The notes below the pieces were generated by a model. That model was not told where the DNA came from, made no database searches, and was given only the letters and a program-made list of their open reading frames with translations. A stretch of DNA of 64,000 nt from NCBI RefSeq assembly GCF_963966145.1, contig NC_091049.1, forward strand, positions 19,468,001 to 19,532,000, given 5' to 3'. The stretch comes from Tenebrio molitor. Taxonomy: Eukaryota > Arthropoda > Insecta > Coleoptera > Tenebrionidae. Positions within the stretch are counted from its first letter, which is position 1. The number at the start of each line of letters is the position of its first letter. Below, piece by piece: positions 39,935-50,967 of this stretch. Position numbers and translations under genes: made by a program.

Positions 39935-41225
39935 ATTGTATTCGACTTGACAATCCACCGAGAAAATTTTTATCGAGTTGACCTAATAAATTTGACGTTT
40001 CATTTTGACATAAATTTTTTTGCTGAAAAACCACTAGTTGTTTTTTCACTCTGCTCGGTGTTTTTTCACTATAAATCAATTTGATTGGTCCAAATTTGAA
40101 AAATGCTGCAATTCGATTGGTTAAAAATTTTCGAGTTGGATTGTCATGAGAAAATAATTTTCTCGCGAGAAATTCGACTGTCAAATGTGACATTTTTGTT
40201 AATACATAATTTTGTTTGTAAAAGAAAAAAATGGAAGAATTCATTGCAATCCAAATAATGGTTGCCCAAGCACAAAGACTTTGTCCGAAATTAGACCCGT
40301 TTGATCAAAATTGTCAACATATTGCATTTTTAAATTTTCATGTGAAATCATTTTCCAAACAGTTCAAGAATACAGATATGAGAATTTTAAATTCCACTGG
40401 GAATTCATTTATGGGAAAATATTCTCAAACGAATATTTTCCAGTGATTTCAAGAATTGGGCCCCAGGCAGAACGTTTTTTTTTTTGTTCGGATTCGAGTT
40501 ATCGCCTGCAAACGGCCGGTCAGAGCGATAACAGTTTTATCTTTGTAAGAGCTCCTGTTTGTTTTATTTCTTTATCTTTTGTGTCCTCGTCCGCCGCGCG
40601 ACTTCCTTTTCTATTTTGAATTTAGCTTTTTTTTTGGGAAACGAGGCGAGGCCCGAGGGAACGGTCCCGCCGATCGTGAGCGGCGTAGAAGAATAGCGTC
40701 GAGGACGATATCGGGCTTCACTTTCGGCTCTCCCCCTTTTTTTAAATTTAGTTTTTGAATTCATTTTACCATTCGAGAGTTTTCCTTTTTTTTTGTCGTT
40801 GCGAGGGCACAACCCTTCATTTTTGTACATAATTATTGAGTGTGAGAAACGTTTTTATTATCAAATAATCAGATTTGTACGTGTGCAGGACTGGGTGAAA
40901 ATATATTCATTTCGTTTAAACCACTCGGAGTTTTCTTACTTCCGATTATCACCACCCACCCCCACATTTAGCAGTCTCCAGTGCATCTCGACCCGAAGTC
41001 TGTTAAATCGTTATTTTGGGAAAATTTCACCATCAGGGAAAATAAATAACGTAACAGTACCTATCAAATAATTTCTAAGAATGTTATTGAATTTTGACCA
41101 TAATTCTAACCTATCCCTCGTAATACGGTTTCACACTATTAAAAAACCAAAAAAACTTGTGTCTTTTTTTGACCTGTCCCGTTTTATTTTAATCTAACTG
41201 TAGCATGATCTATGTTTTTCTACTA
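39935..41225. other. Non-coding stretch with a GC-rich block (40456-41056)
   Basis: The block starts GGGCCCCAGG, has a GAGTTATCGC / GCGATAAC pair and ends AACGTAACAG like 34850-35345, so both may be degraded LTRs. No retroelement coding domain is seen. Confidence 0.35.
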
Positions 41226-41618
41226 CAGTGTGGAATAAAATGATTTACATCTAGTTACCTTTGCATTACCCTTGTAAAAATACAAAATGCCGCTCTACAA
41301 AAAAAAGAAAGCCTAACCTCAAAATATATATTCAAATTCCAAATGTGATTTATTGCGAAGGGATGATATGAATGCAAAGTTGAGATGGAAATTAAAAAGG
41401 AGCTAACAAAAGCAAGTCACAGCTAGTGTTGAAAGTGGCCACCAACGTTTGTTAATTCAATTTAATAAATTGTAACAATAATTGTCAATTCGATTGATGA
41501 CATTTATTGACAGAACAATAGTTCGGCACTGCGAAAAAAAAAGTAGAGCGGTACAGGAAAGTTTACATGTGCAAAAATTCTAAAGGTAACTAGATGTAAA
41601 TCATTTTATTCCATACTG
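41226..41618. mobile_element. MITE, 393 bp, TA target duplication
   Basis: The ends CAGTGTGGAATAAAATGATT and the complement of AATCATTTTATTCCATACTG extend for about 40 nt through TACATCTAGTTACCTTT; TA on both sides. Confidence 0.87.
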
Positions 41619-41983
41619 TATTTTCAGTGTTTCATTCCTCAATGCCCATGTGCTCTGAAGAAAGAAAGGAATCTTTAGCAAATCATGGTAGCCTTATTCA
41701 ACATTTAACGAAGGTACACAGTGTAAGTATTGAACAATGTAATTTAAGATTTAGGAAGGTGGAAGAATTCGAAGCTTGGAGCACTCAGGAATATAGAGAA
41801 TTGGATTATGCTTGTTCTTCAAATCTGGACCAATCAAATTGATTTTATACTGAAATAACACCCTACTGCAATAGGAGAGTTTTTCAGCGAAAACGTTTAT
41901 GTCAAAATGAAATGTAAAATTAATTATGTCAAAATTAAATGTGAAATTTAATTAAATTAATATGAAATCGATACACACGTGTA

Positions 41984-42186
41984 CTATTGGGGACACGGAA
42001 AACTGGGCAGATGTGTCATTCAGTTGTCAAAATTTCTAAACCATACCTTGGCTACTCATAACCAAGCGTAAGTTAATTTGACAGTTTTTTTGAAAATATC
42101 AATCATAATGACGGTAAAGGTGCATTTACATTGACACTTTTTGAAATGACAATAACAGACTGCCCAGGATTCCACGTCCCTCATTG
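41984..42186. mobile_element. MITE family Y, copy 1, 203 bp
   Basis: CTATTGGGGACACGG..CTGGGCAG is inverted against CTGCCCAGGATTCCACGTCC; TA at both ends. Related to 44380-44624. Confidence 0.75.
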
Positions 42187-42211
42187 TACCTAACAAACAA
42201 GGCCCTAAATA

Positions 42212-42899
42212 AACTGATCGAAAAAAGGTAGGGATATTGCTAAATATTTAAGTCAACTTTATTTATCAAAATGCATTAGTAAGTTTTTTTAAGAAAAATT
42301 ATTGAAATGTTTTTTCTAATAAACGTTTTCACACATACAGGTGTTTCTGAAATAGGTGCATTAATTTTAACTGGTAATAGAACTCATCAAAAGTAACAGC
42401 TTTTCTCTCTGCCATTTTGGCGGAAAACGTTGCGGAATGGCTTAAAAAACTAGGAAAGATTTTCCTAAAACCGTTCATATCTCCAAAACTAAGCTACCTA
42501 AAAACGTGAAACAACTAGATACTTACGAAGTGGATTTTTTGCTATACGGGTAGATTTATTTGAATTTCGATTTCGGCGTTAAAACACGTTTTCTGGATGA
42601 AAATGAATGTTTTTTTCATATTAGCGCTGATCTCAATTAGCCATTGCAGTATTTAATGGCGTAGGGCTATTTTAGTGAAAAATCTCTTAAATTTTTTTTT
42701 GAATTGAACATCGTTTTTCGGCAAAATGGTAGATAGAAAAGTTGTTCCTTTTGACGAGTTCTATTACCAGTTAAAATTAATGCACCTATTTCAGAAACAC
42801 CCTGTATAATGGGTTATGGCTTATGTTAAACTTTTTCTTAATATCTTCTTGGGATAGGTACGTTATAATATCAATATCCATAACTTTTTTCGATCAGTT
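42212..42899. mobile_element. MITE with TIR AACTGATCGAAAAAAG, 688 bp including a nested insertion
   Basis: The ends AACTGATCGAAAAAAGGTAG and the complement of ACTTTTTTCGATCAGTT are flanked by TA. The element is split by the MITE at 42338-42804; without it the element is about 220 bp. Confidence 0.78.
42338..42804. mobile_element. Mariner-like MITE, 467 bp, nested
   Basis: CAGGTGTTTCTGAAATAGGT, then GCATTAATTTTAACTGGTAA, and a matching complement at the right end: about 58 nt of TIR, TA on each side. Confidence 0.88.
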
Positions 42900-42930
42900 T
42901 ATATGATTACTGATTAATAGGTATTTATTA

Positions 42931-43035
42931 TCAAACGAAATAAGCAACTTCTGGATGAGATGCCATTAGCAGTGTTGAACAGAGTCGTGTTTCAACCAGA
43001 CGGCACCGTACCAGATAATGCACGCATAAATTTTG
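42931..43035 (+). pseudogene. DDE transposase fragment (Tc1/mariner-like)
   Basis: KQLLDEMPLAVLNRVVFQPD, then GTVPDNARI corresponds to the second catalytic Asp segment (FQQDGAPPH-like) of an insect mariner-type transposase. Only about 35 codons survive. Confidence 0.5.
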
Positions 43036-43129
43036 TATTTTTAAATAACACTAGTTTGTTTACACAGTATCTGTTGCGTCAGATTTTTTTTGCCATTTCC
43101 GAGTAATTTTTGTCTGCTGTTGCCGAAAA

Positions 43130-43460
43130 TGCCTCTAGGTTTTTTTTCTATCAGCTCTGGTTTTTGATTTACAAATAACCCATATTTTTGTTTGTGCAAG
43201 AAGATTTTTCTCTTTTATTGGTGAAGTTAACAATTCAGAGGCTTGTTTTGAGAGGTTCAAGTCTCTTACGAGATCATCGAACTCGTTTTGTGAAAATCGT
43301 TGAGATCTGTTGGTGGTGAAAATTCAGAATCGTTTTCTGATCTTGTTTCTGAAAAATCATCATCTACTAAAGTTTGTAAAATTTGGTCAACAGTGAAAGG
43401 AATCGACGGAACTGGAACATCATCTGAATGTTGTAGGTATGGGAAGCTTTACAGACGTAG
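43130..43460 (-). pseudogene. Fragment of an insect TE-associated gene (NEFDDLVRDLNLSK type)
   Basis: The - strand contains FTVDQILQTLVDDDFSETRS, then in a shifted frame NEFDDLVRDLNLSKQASELL and KEKNLLAQT. I know this block from many repeated insect hypothetical proteins but not its function. Several frameshifts. Confidence 0.45.
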
Positions 43461-43574
43461 ACAGCACTTGGATATTCCCATTTAGGTCAATTTTTTTCGA
43501 TTTATACCTTTCACATTGAAACTACACAAAAAACAATCGTCCAGATGATTTTTATCCAAAGGCATGCCAAAGTA

Positions 43575-43785
43575 AAGTGGGTACAGGTTCTAAAGACACA
43601 CTTGTCATTTGCAACAGCATTTTTTCAATATTTCTGAACCAAATAAAGGCATAAAGGGACCAGAAAATCATAGTTTGGGTTGAATATTTTCCATATAAGT
43701 ACAGTTTTAAAGTAATTTCAAATGACTAATGCCATAAAAGTGCTGTTGCAAATGACAAGTGTGTCTTTGCAACCTGTACCCACTT
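43575..43785. mobile_element. MITE, 211 bp, TA target duplication
   Basis: AAGTGGGTACAGGTTCTAAA, GACACACTTGTCATTTGCAA at the left; the same in complement at the right with a single GC/CT variation: about 50-nt TIRs, TA on both sides. Confidence 0.9.
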
Positions 43786-43787
43786 TA

Positions 43788-44379
43788 GGTATGTACAAAA
43801 AATAGGTATAGTCTATTTTTTAATCAAACAACCACGACCTGTTGATTTAGGTTTGTAAATATCAAATTTTACTAAATTTAGGGAATTTAAAGATAGGTAT
43901 CTATTGGCTATACGCTTGCCCGATATCGTTTTCTGTAAGGTTCTCGATTATAAAAGGTAACGACAACAGTTGCGCCAATATTTCCATCTCACTTAATTTG
44001 GAGTCTATAGTTGAATTTTTTTAATACACAATTGTCAAAACGTTGTCTTGTTGGTATGAGCCAAACTGTGATTTTCATGATAATACGATTGGTCACATTG
44101 AGTGCCAACATTTTTTTATGTAACTGAGCCTGCGCCCTAACGAGCGAGAGTTTATTTCAAATTCGAAAAGGTTTCTCCTGATTTCTCATTAAAGTTGTTT
44201 TGAAAATGAATTCACGGAAGAAAGGTACGGGAAGTGAAGTGAACATAACCTTAACCATGATTTGGTGTCAAATTGTTATACAGCTGGTCCATATGTCCAA
44301 ATTTTAGGGTGGTACAGTATGGTTTTTTACTTCATTTTGACACTGACAATTGTTTATTAAAAAAATTTCACTATATGTA
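43788..44379. other. No gene seen
   Basis: AT-rich spacer; no domain or repeat boundary recognised. Confidence 0.4.
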
Positions 44380-44624
44380 CTATTCCGGACACGGAATCTT
44401 GGCCACGACTGACATTTAACTGACAAATATGTGTGAACTGGCATTTATTGAATATAACCTAACTTTTGACTCGATAATGCCATTTTCCTGCTTTTTTGAT
44501 GTCACAAGAAAAACTTCAAAGTGATTTTTAATAATTGTGTTTATTAATGACACTAATGACTGGTTTACATCATTTTTTTAGAAATGTCTAAAAAATGTTG
44601 GCCAAGATTTCGTGTGCGGAATAG
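44380..44624. mobile_element. MITE family Y, copy 2, 245 bp
   Basis: CTATTCCGGACACGGAATCT..TGGCC is inverted against GGCCAAGATTTCGTGTGCGG..AATAG; TA on both sides. Confidence 0.85.
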
Positions 44625-44782
44625 TAAGTTAATCTGGTGGTTTGTGGAGTCAATTTACCAAAAAGAAACCAAATTAGAGTTTAAAAAATGAAATTATATC
44701 CTGGACGAAAAAAACCTCGAGCGTAATTCGATGAGATAATTTAATGAATAATAAGTAATAGAGTGCCGTGACAACTGTCTAA

Positions 44783-47700
44783 ATGTCAATAAATTCGCTC
44801 TCTAATAAAAACGCGCCAAATGTTGTTGCAAGTGCTTCACTGCAATCCAATGGTGCTATAGAAGTTAGAAAACGCAAAAAATGGACTATGGAAATGAATA
44901 TTTTCATTATACGGGAATATTTTCGGATCACGAAACTACAGGATGTTGTGAGTACTTACAGGCTTGATTTATTTAAAGCGTTCCAAAGTAAGTACCCCCA
45001 GTTTCCTGTTACTATTCAAAATTTAGCTGACCAGAGGAGAGCCATTATGAAGAAAAACTATATCCCTTCGGCAATTTTAGAAAAGATCAAAAATGATGTA
45101 AAGTTAGAATTGTCAATTAATTATTCTGACAATAATGAAGTTTCTAATAATTTACTCCAAAATTCTGTTGAACCGCAAAATTTACAAAGTTTATCTAATC
45201 ATAATGACTCTTTCTGTCCAATTATCGATTCACCAAACACCATACAAACAGACATACATAATTTAGACTTGAGTTATAATGATATACATGTTATTAATAA
45301 AAATTTTTACTACCATCAAAATTTTAAAGAACAAATTGAAGATGAATTTAATAGAACTCTGAACGAATTTGAACATATAGAACCATTTAATAGACCACTA
45401 TTACCTAAACAACAAAGTTCCAAAAAATTCTTTGCAATGATTGAAATTTTAAATCAATTCATTTTACCAAAATTTGTAAATAACACCACAAGTTTTAAAA
45501 AATTACACAGTATTATATATAGTGGAGCTTTAACAATTATCAGATTAAATGGATCAAAAGAAATTGGCCAGACAAATAATATAAAAACGAAAGAATTACC
45601 AAAATGGGAACAAAGACTAAATAAACGTATTAATAACATCAGACGAGATTTAGGTAGAATAACTCAATATTTAAAGGGTATAAATTCTAATCATCTAAAT
45701 AATTGTATTCAATCCATTTTAAATAACAACCGAATACATTGTTTAAAATATAATGAATATAATAAAACATTAATAGAAATCAAAGACACTTTATTACAGA
45801 AGTTACATATTTATTCTAAACGACTCAAAAGATATAAAAATAATAAACAACGGAAATTTGAAAACAAACTATTTAGAAATAATGACAAGTTGTTTTACAA
45901 AAATTTAACAGATAATAAAACTCAAACTAATAATGGTACACCAAATATAAACGAAATTAAAGAATTCTGGTCAAACATATGGTCAAATGAAGTTCAATTT
46001 AATAATCAGGCAGAATGGATTCCTCATTTAGAAAATGATATACCAGATAGTAATAATCGACATCATATTCAAATTAGCCTTGAAGTTTTAGTTAAAAATA
46101 TTAATAGTTCACATAATTGGAAATCCCCTGGAGGTGACCAAATTCATAACTTTTGGTTAAAAAAATTTACTTGTATTCATAAATGCTTACTTGATCACTT
46201 TAACGGATTTATTAGGGAACCCAACACATTTCCAGAGTTTTTGGCCCATGGTATAACATATCTGAAACCAAAAGATTCCGATACTAAAAATCCATCAAAA
46301 TATAGGCCAATCACATGTCTGCCTACAATTTATAAAATTATGACATCTTGCATTAAAGTAATAATTTACGACCATTGTCAAAAATTAAATATACTTAATG
46401 AAGAACAAAAAGGTTGTGTTAAAGAGTGTTTTGGTTGTAAAGAACAACTCATAATAGATACGGTAATAATGGAACAAGCTAGAAAAAATAATAGAAATAT
46501 TTATACCGCATTCATAGACTACAAAAAAGCCTATGATTCAGTACCACATTCATGGTTAATTAAAATTCTTAAAATTTATAAAATTAATTTGGATTTGATT
46601 AACTTTTTATCTCATGTTATGACATTTTGGAGAACTACTTTAAATTTATCAATAAACAATACTAAATTAAAATCCGAGCCTATTCAAATTAAACGGGGGA
46701 TTTATCAAGGAGATCCTTTAAGTCCTTTATGGTTTTGTCTAGCCATTAATCCTTTGACAAATCTATTAAATAGCACTGGATATGGTTTCAATATTAGACT
46801 TAATAATACCACACTATCCAAATTAAATCACCTTCTCTATATGGATGACATAAAACTTTACGCATCAAAAAAGAATCACATTTTATCTTTACTAACAATA
46901 ACTGAAAATTTCTCAAATGATATTGGGATGAGTTTTGGTATTGATAAGTGTAAAATGCAATCAATATGTCGCGGTCATTACGAACATTTAGAATATATAA
47001 CTCAAGAAGGAGAAATCATTAAAAATTTAAATAAAGGAGAATTTTATAAATATTTAGGTATTAATCAATCAAATCATATTCAACACTCAATTATAAAAGA
47101 AAATTTAGAAAAGCAATTTTATTTAAGAATTAAATCTATTTTAAAATCAAAATTAAACGGTAATAATTTAATTAAAGCAGTTAATACATATGCTGTTCCA
47201 TTACTGACCTATTCTTTCGGTGTTATAAAATGGTCCAAAACTAATTTACAGAACATAAACATTAAAACTAGAGTTCTTTTTACCAAATTTAGTAAACACC
47301 ATCCTAAATCTGCTATTGAAAGATTTAATTTACCACGCGAAAACGGTGGTAGGGGTTTTTCAAATCTAGAAATACTGCTAAAAAATCAAATTGCTTCACT
47401 AAAAAATTATTTCCTCAATAGAGCTCGTGATAACACCTTTTTCAATGCTTTGGTTTCAGCCGATAAAGGCTACACACCTTTAAATTTAAGTGATAATATA
47501 ATTTCAGACATTGTTAAGCCAAATATACCTGACACAATAGCAAATATAAAACAGAAGTCTTTACATGGGAGATACTTTAAAGAACTGGAACAACCAGAAG
47601 TTAATATTCAGGCATCTCATGCATGGCTTAAGAAATCAAATATTCACCCTGAGACGGAGGGTTTTATATTTGCAATACAAGATCGTGTTATAAATACAAG

Positions 47701-48373
47701 AAATTATAAAAAACACATATGCGGTTTACAATGGATAATTGATAAATGTAGGATTTGCGGAACTGAAGGGGAAACAATTGAACACATTATTTCTTCTTGC
47801 ACCGTTTTGGCTCAAAGCGAATATAAAAAACGACACGATATATTCGCTAAAATTATACACATGAATTTAGCTGTTAAATTCAATTTATTAAAGAATACAC
47901 AACCACATTATAGTTATACACCAGAAAGTTGTTTGGAAAATGACAGTTACAAGTTATATTTTGATAGAACAATTTTAACTGACATTCATATTAAGCATAA
48001 CAGACCAGACATTATAATTTTAAATAAACAACAAAAGCAAGCATATCTTTTAGATATAGCTGTTCCAAATTCACATAATATAACACAGACATATAACACA
48101 AAAATTAATAAATATTTAGAGCTGTCCGTTGCTATGAGAAATCTTTGGTGTTTAGAAAAAATTTCGATTTTACCACTTGTAATTTCAGCAACGGGAATAG
48201 TACCGCAATCTCTTTTTAAAAATTTAAAAATTCTGGATTTAGATAACACATTGGTAGTTGAAATTCAAAAAGGTATATTATTATACTCATGTCACATCGT
48301 GAGGAAGTTCCTTAACATTGACACAGAACATAATACACAACAAAGTCAAAATGCGGAGGCGAGACGCCGGTAA
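44783..48373 (+). CDS. R4-clade non-LTR retrotransposon ORF (RT and restriction-like endonuclease), intact
   Basis: This is an uninterrupted 1196-codon frame. An N-terminal Myb/SANT-like DNA-binding region (RKRKKWTMEMNIFIIREYF, then LADQRRAIM; residues 30-90) comes first. The RT domain has SPGGDQIHNFWLKK, YRPITCLP, motif A FIDYKKAYDSVP (577-588), motif B GIYQGDPLSPLW, and active site YMDD (686-689). Thumb-type sequences follow, then CRICGTEGETIEHIISSC (CX2CX8HX4C, from 989), and an endonuclease RPD...YLLDIAVP (PD at 1075-1076). This order is that of R2/R4/Dong-type site-influenced elements with a C-terminal PD-(D/E)XK nuclease. No frame damage is visible, so it could encode active enzyme. A 3' copy lies at 61034-62836. 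Confidence 0.9.
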   Translation: MSINSLSNKNAPNVVASASLQSNGAIEVRKRKKWTMEMNIFIIREYFRITKLQDVVSTYRLDLFKAFQSKYPQFPVTIQNLADQRRAIMKKNYIPSAILEKIKNDVKLELSINYSDNNEVSNNLLQNSVEPQNLQSLSNHNDSFCPIIDSPNTIQTDIHNLDLSYNDIHVINKNFYYHQNFKEQIEDEFNRTLNEFEHIEPFNRPLLPKQQSSKKFFAMIEILNQFILPKFVNNTTSFKKLHSIIYSGALTIIRLNGSKEIGQTNNIKTKELPKWEQRLNKRINNIRRDLGRITQYLKGINSNHLNNCIQSILNNNRIHCLKYNEYNKTLIEIKDTLLQKLHIYSKRLKRYKNNKQRKFENKLFRNNDKLFYKNLTDNKTQTNNGTPNINEIKEFWSNIWSNEVQFNNQAEWIPHLENDIPDSNNRHHIQISLEVLVKNINSSHNWKSPGGDQIHNFWLKKFTCIHKCLLDHFNGFIREPNTFPEFLAHGITYLKPKDSDTKNPSKYRPITCLPTIYKIMTSCIKVIIYDHCQKLNILNEEQKGCVKECFGCKEQLIIDTVIMEQARKNNRNIYTAFIDYKKAYDSVPHSWLIKILKIYKINLDLINFLSHVMTFWRTTLNLSINNTKLKSEPIQIKRGIYQGDPLSPLWFCLAINPLTNLLNSTGYGFNIRLNNTTLSKLNHLLYMDDIKLYASKKNHILSLLTITENFSNDIGMSFGIDKCKMQSICRGHYEHLEYITQEGEIIKNLNKGEFYKYLGINQSNHIQHSIIKENLEKQFYLRIKSILKSKLNGNNLIKAVNTYAVPLLTYSFGVIKWSKTNLQNINIKTRVLFTKFSKHHPKSAIERFNLPRENGGRGFSNLEILLKNQIASLKNYFLNRARDNTFFNALVSADKGYTPLNLSDNIISDIVKPNIPDTIANIKQKSLHGRYFKELEQPEVNIQASHAWLKKSNIHPETEGFIFAIQDRVINTRNYKKHICGLQWIIDKCRICGTEGETIEHIISSCTVLAQSEYKKRHDIFAKIIHMNLAVKFNLLKNTQPHYSYTPESCLENDSYKLYFDRTILTDIHIKHNRPDIIILNKQQKQAYLLDIAVPNSHNITQTYNTKINKYLELSVAMRNLWCLEKISILPLVISATGIVPQSLFKNLKILDLDNTLVVEIQKGILLYSCHIVRKFLNIDTEHNTQQSQNAEARRR

Positions 48374-48467
48374 TTATGTTGATAAGCACTGCACTATTAC
48401 TTGATAGTAATATCCGTAATAGTGTATGTACTCCGGCAAAATTGCCGTGCCGCCGGGTGGAGGTGGG
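48374..48467 (+). promoter_or_regulatory. 3' UTR of the R4-type element with two conserved stem-loops
   Basis: CACTATTAC..GTAATAGTG and the palindrome CGGCAAAATTGCCG are preserved in the truncated copy (61034-61135). Sequence similarity between the copies ends near 48467. These are likely RT recognition structures. Confidence 0.6.
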
Positions 48468-48636
48468 ATAGTTCACGGTAGGTAATTAGGAAAAATTGAA
48501 TTGGCCATTTTGCACTTCAATTTATTACAAGCTGCGTCAATGTTTAAGATTGTTGGTTCGTTATCATAACAACAAACAATAAGTAATCAGGTTCGAAAAA
48601 ATTTGCCATGGAAGTTTAAGCACATTTTATCCAGAT

Positions 48637-48722
48637 GCAAAGTTAGGGCTAACTTTATCCGATGTCGAAGTGACAAATGCATCGCCGCTTATGGGATTTT
48701 TTATACATGAATACATGAATTA
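48637..48722 (+). repeat. Direct repeat flanking the Crypton/THAP block, left copy
   Basis: AAAGTTAGGGCTAACTTTAT, CCG, GTGACAAA..CGCC..TTATG, GATTTTTTATACATGAAT. A similar 85-bp sequence is at 51815-51900 in the same orientation. An inverted-repeat stem surrounds GTTAGGGC in both. Confidence 0.55.
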
Positions 48723-48799
48723 AATTATCGACTGTAATTACACAAGAGGTTTCATTTAGTCGGAAAAATATTTTTTGCAACGAAAACGTATTGCTTAGC

Positions 48800-49000
48800 A
48801 ATTAGACGAGAAAAATTGGTACGATAAAAGCACGACGGCCGTAGGCCGGAGTTGATTTTAAATAATAGTTATTTGTATAGCAAGGCTGCGAAATCCTACT
48901 TTGACGAACCGAGAGAAAAATTGTCGTCAAGGCCGCTTTGCGGCCGAGACAAGACAATCTCGAGGATGTCAAAGGATTTCGTAGCCGAGGTGTACACAAC
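48800..49000. repeat. Interrupted palindrome
   Basis: GGCTGCGAAATCCTACTTTG and CAAAGGATTTCGTAGCC form outer arms around a GCCGCTTTGCGGC hairpin (48879-48986). Probably part of a foldback repeat, with related text at 51590-51660. Confidence 0.5.
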
Positions 49001-49131
49001 ATTTTGTGTGCAACCCGAAAATTTGTAATTATAAAATGAACAAGTAAAATTTCCTTCACTGTCAATAAAAATAAAGTCGGCCTACATGTCGCCATGTCGC
49101 TATGGAAACGACATAAATAAAACAATTCATT

Positions 49132-49770
49132 TTGAGAAAAATTGGAAAAATGTCGCAAAAAAATTACAACGTTTTTGTTCCGTCTACTTCCCCAGATTGT
49201 GCAGTGTCCAATTTAATACCAGAAAAGTCCAAACGGCAGTACGATAAGTGTTACAATGACTTTAAAGAGCGGTGTAATAAAAATAATGTGAAAACGGTGT
49301 CGGAGAATGTTGTTTTGGCTTATTTAATGGAAAAATCAAAAACTGTGAAAAGTTCAACTTTATGGAGCACATATTCAATGTTGAAGTTCACGCTGAACAT
49401 ATGGGATGGCACTGGTGTTACGAAGTTTCTGAAATTGGTACCTTTTTTGAAAAAAAGCCAGTTGGTTATCAGGCGAAAAAGTCTAAGGTATTGACACAAG
49501 ACCAGATCAATTTGCTGTATAATCTGCCCTTTTTTTAGGTCATTTTAATCATGGGAATATTAGGAGCCATGAGAAGAGACGATGACGAACTAACCAAAAT
49601 GTCTATCGATGACATCAAGGATGAACATTCTGCATTAATAGTGGCCGTTCCTGACACAAAAACTGACATAAAACGAACTTTTACTGTCACCAATCCAGAA
49701 TTTGTAAGATTATACCGCAAATATGCAGCTCTTGTTCCGTGTACTCATCCAGAGTTAAAAAAATATTATA
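49132..49770 (+). pseudogene. Tyrosine recombinase (Crypton-like) fragment
   Basis: First frame (from 49132): KRQYDKCYNDFKERC, VVLAYLMEKSKTVKSSTLWS, YSMLKFTLNIWDGTG. A frameshift near 49480 leads to KSKVLTQDQINLL and MGILGAMRRDDDELTKMSID, where the Arg in GAMRRD corresponds to the first catalytic Arg of tyrosine recombinases, then IVAVPDTKTDIKRTFTVTNP. The distal H-x-x-R and Tyr are absent. This matches insect Crypton-type or DUF3504-like recombinases. Confidence 0.62.
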
Positions 49771-49961
49771 AATTGTGCAGTGTCGCATTTGAAACCTGAA
49801 AAACCTGAATATCGCCATTTCGGATAAGCAACATGACCTCTGGCGGTGGAAAGTCGAATCACCGAAAATTATCCCTTAATACGTAGCTAATGGCAAAAAT
49901 AACATGACGAACGGTGTAGGGGCCACAGGTACGGGGGTTAGTGACAAAAAGTGATGTTACA

Positions 49962-50396
49962 ATGGGCAAAAAGAAAGTAGATAAAACCAAGTGTTGTGTC
50001 CATGGTTGTCACACACGCAGAGCGAAAGACAGAGAGACCAACTTTCATTACTTTCCACGCTAAAATAGTTGTAAAGTGCAAATCATAAACATTTTTGGCG
50101 GCAAGGAAAGTATAGACAGAAGAAAAGCTTGGGAAAAGGTTTTGTTATTGAGAAAACCTGCAAGACGGCATATGAGAGTATGTGGAAAACATTTTTTACG
50201 TGAAGATTTTATAAATCGTAAGTTCCACGAATTTGAGGTTAAAAGTTTGTTGTTTATTCTACTTTTTTCAACTCCACGCAGCATTTCCCAAAAATTGCAA
50301 TTGAAGGAATTTGCTGTTCGTTCTCAAAAGTTATCCAAAAGGACACATGACACAGAGAAAGTTTGCATCAAAAATTACAGGCAAAGTAGACTGTAG
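49962..50396 (+). CDS. THAP-type zinc-finger ORF, interrupted or spliced
   Basis: ATG 49962: MGKKKVDKTKCCVHGCHTRR, DRETNFHYFPR then stop. The next frame continues from about 50076 with RRKAWEKVLLLRKPARRH and VCGKHFLREDFI. Together these give the C-x2-4-C..C-x2-H pattern of a THAP DNA-binding domain. The broken middle (50060-50100) may be a small intron or a frameshift. No P-element-type DDE domain follows. The block is bordered by a 32-bp direct repeat (49771-49802 and 50968-50999). Confidence 0.55.
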
Positions 50397-50399
50397 TGC

Positions 50400-50967
50400 A
50401 CTTGACATAATAAGTGAGAAGGTAATTGTATTAAATAAAAAGACATTTAGTTTATTGATGTATTTTTATTGAAAACTTGTTGCTGTAAGTAAAATTTAAT
50501 TGAATTTTAACGAAAAAAGTCTAAAATTACCTGGACTGTATCCCATCACACTGTACTTACCACACACCGACTGTCAGCAGAAGCCTCCAAGTATTTAAAA
50601 ATTGTAGCTAACCGAAGAAAAGCCTTCCTGTAACTGAAATATCAGCATATAGTATGTTTTCCACTTTTTAAAAGACTTTCAATCTTTTGAAAACAAAATA
50701 TTTAATGCACCATAACCTATCTTTACGCCTCTATTTATTTTACGCCTGTTTTGCGAAATTACATCATAATCTTTGATGCCTACATAAAAAAATGTTACTT
50801 TAAGGAATACACTTACCTTACTGAAAAACACACTGCACACAATTAACAAATAAAAGAGTTTTGGACACAAAAATTAACACGTAAACAAATGGAAAATCTC
50901 AAAAGGAGGATTTTCGATCAGCTGATTGTCAAGACAGCAGCGCCCTCGCAGTAGTCGAAATCGCGAA
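50400..50967. other. No gene seen
   Basis: Non-coding part of the THAP-containing insertion; no TIR recognised. Confidence 0.35.

Noticed and set aside
44783..48373. Classification of the retrotransposon as R2 proper
   Set aside because: The RT and C-terminal nuclease are of the R2/R4 group, but the single Myb-like N-terminus without C2H2 fingers and the DIAVP nuclease block fit R4/Dong better.
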